DNA of 64,000 nt. Origin: Macrocybe gigantea. Its lineage: Eukaryota > Basidiomycota > Agaricomycetes > Agaricales > Callistosporiaceae. A program made the translations under genes and the position numbers. Below are positions 45,774 to 56,234 of the stretch, one piece after another; within the stretch, counting starts at the first letter, position 1, and the number at the start of each line of letters is the position of its first letter. Below the pieces are notes generated by a model. That model was not told the DNA's origin. It did no database searches and worked only from the letters and a program-made list of their open reading frames with translations. The stretch is from positions 585,197 through 649,196 of the forward strand of contig SJRY01000040.1 of assembly GCA_011319805.1 (NCBI GenBank), written 5' to 3'.

Positions 45774-46575
45774 ATGCGAACGTTCCTTTGGAACGTAGCT
45801 CTATTCCTCCTCGTAGCTTCGACAGCGAATGCGCTGCACTTCTATCTGGACGCTAACCAGAAGAGATGTTTTGTTGAAGAATTACCGACAGATACCGTTG
45901 TAGAAGGTTAACCATGATTCTTGCTATTTTCTGTCGTTTTTGAAACTGAGCCGTTCCAGGTCATTACAGGGCTCTCGAATGGGCTGACGCACAGCAGTCT
46001 TATGTGAACGATCCGGAGCTCGGGATTGTTGTCGAAGTGGCCGTACGTTTACCCTCACATCTGCGGTTCATGGATGCTCAGTCAATGTGCGTGGTAGGAA
46101 TCCGAATCTGGAGACGTAGTCGTCAAAACCACCGGACCCAGCGAAGGGAAATTCACGTTCACCTCGCATGATGCGGGCGACCATTCTATCTGCCTTTCCA
46201 CTAACTACACGACATGGTTCAGCCACACACACATACGCCTCTATTTAGACATCGTCGTCGGATCGACTAAGGCGGATGCCGAACACGACCGTAATCACGT
46301 ATCAGGCCTCGCTGCCAAGATCAGGGATCTCAACGAAAAGTTGGAAGATATCAGGAGGAACAACAGTATCAGAGGGAGCGGGAAGCGGACTATAGGGACC
46401 TGAGCGAAGCCACGAATGCACGCGCGGTGTGGTACAGCGTTGCTCAGATCGTTGTCCTTGTAGCCACCTGCGCCTGGCAATTGCGACATTTAAAAGTAAG
46501 CTCAATAGCTCTGACGTCGTTACAGACTGCTTAACGATGTCTCAGAGATTTTTTGAAGACAGGAAAGTGCGTTAG
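45774..46575 (+). CDS. p24-family cargo receptor, alpha subfamily (Erp1/5/6, TMED4/9-like), with frame break
   Basis: Type I membrane protein of COPII/COPI vesicles between ER and Golgi. The signal peptide is MRTFLWNVALFLLVASTANA, followed by LHFYLDANQKRCFVEELPTD, TVVEGHYRALEW, and the GOLD domain (GKFTFTSHDAGDHSICLSTN, HIRLYLDIVVGSTKADAEHD). A coiled coil follows (GLAAKIRDLNEKLEDIRR, then EQQYQREREADYRDLSEATN), a membrane segment (VWYSVAQIVVLVATCAWQLR), and a tail ending RFFEDRKVR with FF and basic residues for coat binding. At 46353-46360 the frame breaks: EDIRR continues as EQQYQRERE only if one G is added to the GG run. No intron of workable size fits, so this is a true one-base deletion or an assembly error. 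Otherwise full length. Confidence 0.88.
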
Positions 46576-46618
46576 TGCTTTCATTCATGTCCAAGTCTGC
46601 AGTCTTCAATATAATTAT

Positions 46619-48086
46619 TTATTTGTCATGTTCGAATCTCAATAACGCCTTCTTGCCATATTGCCCGTGGCTGATCCTGGTGATAATTTCGCGTACTTTG
46701 GCACCGGCTGCTTCGTCTGAATCCTTCGAGCTGATGGATATAATTTCATGCTTTGGTTCGCGCAACTATTTTCGACTGATAAACATCCCTTCATGACGAA
46801 ACAGCAGCGGTCGCTCACCTTTCCCTGTTGCACAAGGTCCACCAATGTGTGCATTAAAGATTCTTTTTCGCTGTTGGGACGATCGGCATACCAGCGGCTT
46901 TGCCAATATCCGTGAGACGTCAGGTTCTTGAAGATGAAAAGTGACGTCGGGAGCGATAACGGCTGCTTCGACATTGCGCCGTAAGACACCAGATGGGCGT
47001 CAGTTCCCAAAAGCCGGGCCATTAGAGACGTTTCCATTCCTCCTGTATAGATAATCGGTGAATGTTTGAGCATTAGTCTAATCCTAACACAAGATTCGTA
47101 CATACCTACGCAATTCAGACCGAGCTTGATGTCCTGCAAAACAAGATAAGCTTCACACTGGTTCTAGAGCTTCTCCGAGGCGTACTTCTCCTCCAGTCCA
47201 ATCTTTGACATTTTGACGAAGTGACTTATCCGTCAGCGCAGCGTATGTCAGCACTTTCGTGGCTCCTAAGTCCTCTAGCTGGTGGATTAGATCCTGCAAA
47301 TTGTCCCTGGAAAAGACGTCTGAACCTCAATTTGCCAGTAGGTGTGCTTTGCGACGTACCTATCTCTCACAAAATTGAGTGTTCGCAGGCCTCTAGATGC
47401 CGCTATTTGAATGACAGCTTGACCGACCTGGCAAAGCTTCTGAGCTTGGTCAAACGAACGCTATAGCCAACTACGAACGGCACTATTGGCGCCATTCTGG
47501 ATGACCCAATCTCCTTGCTTCAAGGTCACAAATTCGCGAAGCATATTGAATGCAGTGGCTGGATTAACCTGTGAAAGCCAGGGTCATTTTTCTTCAAACG
47601 ACAAAAACGCAACGGCGATACCGTCAAGGTGGCGCCATGGACTTCAGTGAGCTGTGCTACTCGCGGCAATTTGACAATGTCCTGAGCCGATACGTTTTTG
47701 CTTGTGCACCATGTTCCACTTTGTTGCCTGGTCATGACAACCCAATCGCGTTTCTGCAATCCAACTACGCCATCGCCGACTTCCATGACCTCGGCCAGAC
47801 CTTCGTTTCCTGCCACAAAGACCGGATGTTCTGCGCTGCCCGGACCGCTGTCTGCGAGTGTAGCATCCTGTCGTGGTTTTGATGGATAGACGCCTTCAAT
47901 GACATTGAGGTCCGCAGGATTGATTGGGGCGAGTAGGAAGCGGATATTGACTGTGTCTGGACGAGGCGGGTCCAACGGGGTGTAAGTGAGTGCCGAAAGA
48001 ACCTCTGCGGGATTTCCGTTTTTTGCATAAATAATGGCACGATTTGCCAGTTTATTGCAAAGCCATTTAGATGCACGAAAAGCCAT
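46619..48086 (-). CDS. ETR1: Mitochondrial trans-2-enoyl-[ACP]/CoA reductase
   Basis: MDR-type NADPH oxidoreductase of mitochondrial fatty-acid synthesis (yeast Etr1, human MECR), needed for lipoic acid and respiration. The start at 48086 gives MAFRASKWLCNKLANRAIIY, with a short basic leader, then NGNPAEVLSALTYTPLDPPR, VNIRFLLAPINPADLNVIEG, VFVAGNEGLAEVMEVGDGVV and LPRVAQLTEVHGATLTV. After an intron come NPATAFNMLREFVTLKQGDW, VIQNGANSAVGQAVIQIAAS (nucleotide-binding loop), RGLRTLNFVRDR, GATKVLTYAALTDKSLRQNV and LGLNCVGG. Then METSLMARLLGTDAHLVSYG, SLFIFKNLTSHGYWQSRWYA and the end GQYGKKALLRFEHDK at 46619. Convergent with the p24 gene; only 43 bases lie between the two stops. Confidence 0.93.
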
Positions 48087-48180
48087 GGCTCAGATGTCAA
48101 TGTTTCTGAGGCAAACCGGGACAGGTTCAAAATTCGTAAATACATACACTTAATAGATGTTTGTAATCGGGTATCCATCA

Positions 48181-51100
48181 TTAGTCCAACCTAAGGAGAG
48201 CAAATCTCTCTATGTCGTCACTGTCGAATGACCATTTACTAGCGTCGAAGACCCGGATATTACCCCGTTTTCTGTTGACCGGCGGCATTGCTTGGCGTTT
48301 TTTCAGGAGGTCGAGGATAAAAGACTTCCATTCCAATCGACTCCCATCCACAAATATGACACCTTGTCGCACAACTGCGGGTGGTGCTGTATTGTTACTC
48401 CACCCGCATGCGAACAATAAGGAATCGAGCGAATGTATCCTCTGGCTGCGGGGTATCTGATTCATCCAATCATGCTGGAGAAAGCCTTCTGTAGTTGGAT
48501 GAGCTTTAGCGAACCAGACCAGCGTGTTTCGTGAGAACTTCAATGACACAGTATCTCTCTCCACCAGTAGCGGATATTGAGGCGGGCATTGAGAAGCAAG
48601 TTGAACTTGCGTGGTTTCAGATTCGCCTGTAAGTTTAGTTCGAGGATCGAGGATTTGGGTCAGACTCCGGGAAATATGGGGCTCGTGATGGTCTGCACGG
48701 TTGACTCTATCCTGGAACCCATACAGTCAGCCAATTAAGACAGAGGCATGTTATCATTGCCAGGCATCACCAGATCTCTAGTGTCTACCGATCTTGACGT
48801 TTGGTTTTCGGGTGCCTCTGCTCCTATCTCGGGGTCGTCCAATTTGTTTTTCTTCGCCCTTCTCCGAAACGACGGTAGTGGATTGTCGGAGAGTTCGGTA
48901 TTCCTTCTTTTGGATGATTGTCTGTCACCAAAATTCGAATTCAACCACAATGCATTGCACCAATGCCGTGCGTCCCTCTCGATCGTTGATCTTCCAATAT
49001 ACTGAAACACAATCTCATCCAATTCCTCCGTACCAATTCCGTCTCTCCAGTTTCGCTCTGCGCTGCGATAGATCTTGTTGACCCTCGGAAATCGTAGCTC
49101 ATACAACTAGAATGACATCGTGAGATAAGGAACGGGATCAGCAGAGCGCTGAATTCATACCTTGTTAAAAGGCGTTTTCGTAAAGCCGGCCCCAAACACC
49201 TCGCAGAGTAAAGGTCTTGCGAGTATTATACTTGGTGGCTTCAAATATGGCGGCAGGTCAAAAGTGTACTCCAACCCATCGTGATTCTAGAAGGGAAGAG
49301 ATGCACATTGTTGAAAACATTCCTGCGCAAAGAAAATATACCGAATCATATGGTCTCGTATCCCCGGTTCTTAGGAGGAAATTGATTTCTTCAAGAGCAA
49401 ATCTGCTCAGCCCGTACGATGCCGTGAAATAAATGTAAACATGTGGCCGGGAGTCGACCTTGTAGAGTCAGTGATAGCACATTATTTGCTGTGCGGAGGT
49501 GGCAATACCTTTGTGTTGGTTGCAATAACACCGAGATAAAGAGTAGTGAAAACGGTAGGAGGTACTGTGGAAAGTGAATTCAGCATTCGTAACAGAAACA
49601 GATGCGGTTCGTTGACCTCTTAACTCTCTTGCGCGTTCCTTCTCCCAACTGGCCCCAGCGACAACAAGGTCTACGCAATCCCCGTGGCCAGGAATATAAT
49701 CTTTCTTTATTTTCACCCACGGTAAGTGAGAATCGTGGTATTTACTCTCTTCTGCTTTCAAGACAAGACCTTCGTTGTGATCCGCGATTGCGTCCGTGAA
49801 GACTTTCTCTAACTGGTTCGCTGGCAAGGCGAGATTTCCTGGGCTTCCCAAGTCAATAGGGTAGCGTGTGGCAAGTAGTGACTGTCCAGGTATGGCTTTA
49901 ACCAGAGATTCTAAAGTGGCGCGCCGGTAAGAATAGGGCCTAGATAGTAATGATACTGAGTTAAGCAACAGAACGTCGAAGAACACTAATGCGAGGTGAA
50001 GGCTCGCAGCAGGATGAGCTGCTGGTGAGTTTTGCAAGTTTCTGTTTGTCCATGCGTCGGAAAAACTCTGTTGAAAACATAAAAAATGGCTCACGGGTCT
50101 TCAACGTTAGATATTCGGTCTCGATTGCCGGAACGGGCCCGGGGGTAACGTGCGGTACGTTCAATCAGTGGCCGGATTTTCCAAAATTCTGCTTCCATAG
50201 TTAGTCAAGGTTTAAAACAGGAGGTAGATACAAACCATCGATTTCTGTCCCATGACATGCTACCAGCTCTGCATCAAGGATGACATTGTATTTCACCTTA
50301 GTGGTTGACGCCTTGCCATCTGCATGTGCACCCAAAGATAGTGCTCGCCGAATGATATAGTGAATAGCATATCGTTCTTCCGTTGAGTCCCTCATGTTCT
50401 TACTAAAAATTCGTATCGGACAGACACCGTTCTTGTTGATTTCAACGTGTATTTGCGCACGCTCGCCATCGTATTTTACCTCTGCCCATACTTTTCTAGA
50501 ACAGGATAATATTTGCAAGGCATGTTGACACCCTCGTCCTTTTGAAGATTTCGGTACCTGTTGAAATGTTTCAGTGAATTGGTGATAACCATGATCAATA
50601 TCTCCCACTTCTATAGGAGTACCAATACATGGTCCTTGAGCTTGCTTTTGGTGCGTTGGACGTTCAAAGTCGTCTGATACCTCTTCGATGTTCGACTTCA
50701 CACGATATGCTCTAAGCATCCAGCCAGAAGGATCCCAGATCTTCATCGCTATTTCTTTTGAAAGTATTTTAGACGAGGTTGCCTTTGTATTTCGGAGAGC
50801 GTCAGTGTAATGGCGAGAGCGTGAAGGATATAATAGCGGTCGCAAATCCTTCAAGATTATTTGCGTCAAGAAAGCTGCGTTGGTCGGAGATGCGCAACGA
50901 TACAATTCATTCACAATCTTTGGTCGGCTACGTCGGGCCGAAGGGAGGTATTTTTCCTGAATTGATATGACGGAGAAACTGGAGTGGGAGGCCAATTCAT
51001 CAAGCAGGTTGTCTACTTGACCCAAGGAAAGAGATGTATCAGAATTGCATGGAGCCTGTCCAGGTCGTGAGATAACGGCCATGGCGGAGCTACGCATCCG

Positions 51101-51454
51101 TACCGTAACTGATTGTTTCAGGACCGCATGAAGCTGTCCACCAAGACACCCTAATCCAGTATTCGAGGACCATGTAGAGAGAGCTTCTAAAGGAATAGTA
51201 TAATGTTCCGCGAGTAATTGGGACAATATCGTCTCTTGTATGTCATATTTTCGGCCCACGTCCTCATCAGGGAAAAGCATCTTGAAAACAATAGACGTGG
51301 TCCCGCGAGGTAAAGGAGAGTACGTTTGGCGCAGATTCGAACACCACCGACTGAATACTTCGCCGGCAGGGTTCTGATTCGTTGCTTTTGGCTCGTGAGG
51401 GATACTGGCAATTTCCTTCAGAAGAGAGCAAAAGCTGTGATAAACACCGCCCAT
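48181..51454 (-). CDS. ATP-dependent DNA ligase (Lig4-related fungal family)
   Basis: Seals DNA nicks through an enzyme-AMP intermediate. The start at 51454 gives MGGVYHSFCSLLKEIASIPH and an N-terminal ligase region (YDIQETILSQLLAEHYTIPL, SVISIQEKYLPSARRSRPKI, NELYRCASPTNAAFLTQIIL). The nucleotidyltransferase motif I is AEVKYDGERAQIHV (about 50465-50500) with the adenylated lysine. Then come IRIFSKNMRDSTEERY, NVILDAELVACHG, HNEGLVLKAEESKYHD (motif IV) and WVKIKKDYIPGHGDCVDLVV (motif V and start of the OB fold). The C-terminal exons give YELRFPRVNKIYRSAERNWR, RHWCNALW, IHSLDSLLFACGW and GVIFVDGSRLEWKSF. No BRCT pair is obvious, unlike canonical Lig4, so this looks like the additional fungal ligase related to Lig4. 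Exact role unknown. Many short introns. Confidence 0.85.
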
Positions 51455-51876
51455 GACCAGATCCTGACCTGCAAGAAATCACGGTACTTACAATGCAAAT
51501 GGTATTGGGCTGCAATTTTCGATGGAATCCGTCGACATAGTGGACATAGGCAGACGACAAGACTGTCTCGCAACCTGACTCGAATACTCGCCTGGTAACA
51601 CGATATTGCCATAATGGGTATTCGTACAAACAAATATAAGTGGGCACTGCAGACAGTTGAATGGAATGAAACAATACCATGCAAAAGGATGATTAATCTT
51701 ATAAAGATGAAGAGAGGTATGGAACAAAATGAGTAGATATATCCGTGAACTTAAAATATCCAAAAAGCAGAGCGTGGAAGAAAGACAGACAAAGTAGGGA
51801 GGGGTAACAGGATCTGTCGGAAACTGCTTGCATAAACGTGATATCATCGAAGTGAGGAGAGAGGGAAGCGCGAAAG

Positions 51877-53609
<1,733 letters not shown>

Positions 53610-53737
53610 TGTCTCGACTCTTGGACGGTTGTTGTAGAAAAGAACGACAAATCGTTAAGGTCATCAGTGTGGGCGCTTCGGTTACCATACCTCTGGTATT
53701 ACATAACCTCATCGCCGATTTTGGAATGTTCCCACTA

Positions 53738-53896
53738 TACTATCCTGAACCCAAACATCAGCCACCCCCATCTTTCGGCCAAGCCAATCGGAAAGCTCCG
53801 TTCGGTCACTTGTCACGGAGCTGTCACATCTTTTCCTGCCAAAAAGCGTGACTGGCCGAAAGATGGGGGTGGCCGATGTTTGGGTTCAGGATAGTA
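53738..53896. mobile_element. Palindromic MITE-like element with TA flanks
   Basis: Two 44-base arms (53738-53781 and 53853-53896) are inverted copies of each other with one mismatch, around a 71-base centre. Each arm begins, after a TA, with CTATCCTGAACCCAAACATC on its own strand. The TA on both outer sides fits the target duplication of Tc1/mariner-type elements. The centre itself contains a smaller inverted pair (AGCTCCGT and ACGGAGCT). No coding capacity, so non-autonomous. It lies 128 bases upstream of the kinase start codon and may form a cruciform or RNA hairpin if transcribed. Confidence 0.75.
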
Positions 53897-54164
53897 GCAT
53901 GCATTTTTTGGGCAACTTTTGCATCGGGGTTTAAAAAGTTTACCCAGGTAATGTCAAAGGACCTAAGGTAGACTCGGAAGACATCCATATATGCCGGAAA
54001 GTTGATGTTTTCTGCATGGCTGAAAATTTATTCAATTATAGAATTTCGGAAAACATATTAGTTGGTCTGAAAGTAATAATTTTCAGTTGAATTTATAAAA
54101 AAGTATTGAATAAAATTTTCAAATCATTGAAATTGCTGCTGAAAACATTAATTTTGGTCATGCT
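53897..54164. other. AT-rich spacer between MITE and solo LTR
   Basis: No ORF, repeat terminus or RNA recognised. AT-rich with scattered CpG sites. Ends with GAAAC (54165-54169), the target duplication of the following solo LTR. Confidence 0.4.
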
Positions 54165-54169
54165 GAAAC

Positions 54170-54489
54170 TGTTAGGCTAGACGAATCTCAGAAGGACTCG
54201 GGCAGACTAAGTGCGAGAGTGGTCTTGAGATGATGGCAAAAGGAATATTAAGCCTAGCGCTACTGGTACATCTGGGAGTCCTTATATACATTACAGTACT
54301 CGAGCACGGACCATGGGCTGCGCAATGCTGTGGACTGCGGATGAGTAAGACTGGAAGGAGATGACTCAGGATGACTAGGGAAGTGGGATGACTCGATGGC
54401 TGCGCGCTGCGCAGCATGATGGGGGAGATAAGGGATGTGGGAAAGATAAGATAAGAAAATGAATAGTCCTTTGGGCGGCGTCTGTAACA
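54170..54489 (-). repeat. Solo LTR of the Ty3/gypsy family, GAAAC target duplication
   Basis: A 320-base sequence starting TGTTAGGCTAG and ending GTCTGTAACA on the + strand. It matches, in reverse orientation, the LTRs at 54974-55291 and 61124-61441 and is nearly identical to the LTR at 62823-63139. Flanks are identical five-base duplications, GAAAC at 54165-54169 and 54490-54494. No internal element sequence is attached, so it is a solo LTR left by LTR-LTR recombination. It keeps about fifteen CpG sites, so it is a young copy. Its promoter TATA (TATATAAGG on the minus strand) is at about 54288-54298. Confidence 0.93.
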
Positions 54490-54494
54490 GAAAC

Positions 54495-54968
54495 CAAACC
54501 TATGCTCAGTGTATGATGAACATATAATGATCATTAGGTAGACATATATACAATGTGATTTGGTGATAACAGGTTAAAAATATGATACAGAATCTATAGC
54601 TAGCTACTTTTTGTCATGCTTAATCCTGCTTCTATAGCCTTGTAAAAAGATTTTAAGCAGTTTAATTTTCTAAATTATGGCAATTAAAGTAATTCATGCA
54701 CTATACTCAGTTTAGTGAAATGTTAAGAAATTCTTAGCATATATCTATAGAAAAGATGTTCAGTTCAAAAGGCCTATGGTGCTTGATGATCTTTTGATTG
54801 ACTTGAGAAGATACAAGTCAATAAGATCTTGCAAGCCTTCTAAGGTGTCTGATGACTATATTGTTATATGCATGAAGTAAAGACTATAGTGATTTGAGCA
54901 ATGGGTAAATCCTCTATTAAATTATTATTTAATATAATAGTTGTAAAGAACTGATAATGTACTGACTA
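54495..54968. other. CpG-free AT-rich block, probably very old decayed repeat
   Basis: Reading through this stretch of about 474 bases I find no CG dinucleotide at all, and it is strongly AT-rich. No ORF or terminus is recognisable. This composition resembles the LINE remnant at 61447-62588 and suggests long-term methylation and deamination of an old repeat. Confidence 0.45.
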
Positions 54969-54973
54969 TGTAA

Positions 54974-55291
54974 TGTTACAGATGTTGCCCAAAGGACCAT
55001 TCAATTTCTTATCTTATCTTTTCCATATCCCTTATCCTCTCTATCATGCTGCACAGTGTACAGCCATTGAGTCATTTCACTTCCCTAGTCATCCTAAGTC
55101 ATCTCCTTCCAGTCTTACTCATCTGCAGTCTACAGCATTGTGCAGCCCATGGTCTGTGCTCGAGTACTGTAATGTATATAAGGACTCCCAGATGTACCAG
55201 TAGCACTAGGCTTAATATTCCATTTGCCATCATCTTAAACCGCTCTTGCACTTAGTCTGCCCAAGTCCTTTAAGATTCGTCTAGCCTAACA
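54974..55291 (+). repeat. 5' LTR of old Ty3/gypsy element
   Basis: Begins TGTTACAGATG and ends GTCTAGCCTAACA. Contains TATATAAGG at about 55175-55183, the likely promoter TATA. Compared with the young solo LTR, most CpG positions read TG or CA here. Confidence 0.93.
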
Positions 55292-55403
55292 AGATATTAA
55301 GCCTTGTCGAGACTTGCTCAGACTCACACACACCACGTCATGCTTTATCAAAGACCTGATCAACATTCGATGACAAGCAGTTGCCAACCCAGCGAGCACT
55401 AGC

Positions 55404-55754
55404 ATGAGTGACGAGAGCACCTGGCTCAGAGAAGTAGATCACACATTGCAGTCCACGCCATTCGCAAAGACAGTCCACACCAACTGCAGAGACACTAGCA
55501 ATTCAAACAAACGAAAGAGGGAGCATACGCCTACACCAAGTAGCGATGAAGAAGAACAGGCATTTCTGAGAGAGTTTGCCTTCACCACCACAGATGAGCC
55601 CACTGAGATCTTCAGTGATGGAGCAGCACAGCTCATTACAGAACTCTTACTAGAAGGAGAATATGAGATAAGCCTAGAAGAGCTGTGGTCAGACCAGAAT
55701 CTTCCTGCTGAAGAAGAGAACGAACTGATCTGCAAGAAAACAAGAGAGGAATGA
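55404..55754 (+). CDS. N-terminal gag-region ORF of old element
   Basis: First open frame after the 5' LTR, 116 codons: MSDESTWLREVDHTLQSTPF, then KRKREHTPTPSSDEEEQAFL and an acidic leucine-rich stretch (AAQLITELLLEGEYEISLEE), ending at 55754. It is hydrophilic and acidic with no recognised domain. By position it is the start of gag or a separate leader protein. It may be truncated by mutation, since the next gag-like frame begins about 480 bases later. Confidence 0.6.
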   Translation: MSDESTWLREVDHTLQSTPFAKTVHTNCRDTSNSNKRKREHTPTPSSDEEEQAFLREFAFTTTDEPTEIFSDGAAQLITELLLEGEYEISLEELWSDQNLPAEEENELICKKTREE

Positions 55755-56234
55755 ACACAAGCCTGAAACTTCAGATGACAGCAGATTGAAAACTACAATC
55801 GCCGGGTACAAGAAGAGGACATACTAATACAGAGAGGACACGATGCATAGAGCGCACAACAGAACCAATGAGAGTGACACCAAAGTCAGAGGCACATAGG
55901 AATGAAACTATCAAACCCCTTCAGAAGACCGACTTGCTGAAGTACAGCATAAGAAGGAAATCACACTACCGTGGCAAAAGTAAGCGACAGCGACTGAAAT
56001 AAATACTATTGGTAGAGGGAGTGAAAGAGACTACCAAAGACAGATGGACCAACCGCTGCAGAGTGGGCTGATTTTGAACAAGCCTGTAGGATTGCAGGGA
56101 TCGACCTAGACTACTGGAGAGAGCAAAGAGAAGAACGAAGACAAAAGCAGATTCAAGAGCAGCAGACCCAAGCACAACAGGCCCAAGAACAGGAAAGCCA
56201 AGACCAAGACAACGACGAAGAAATTCTACAGACA

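Noticed and set aside
55292..55340. tRNA primer-binding site after the 5' LTR
   Set aside because: No clear complement to a tRNA 3' end (TGG start) directly follows the LTR; the family may self-prime or the site may be mutated.
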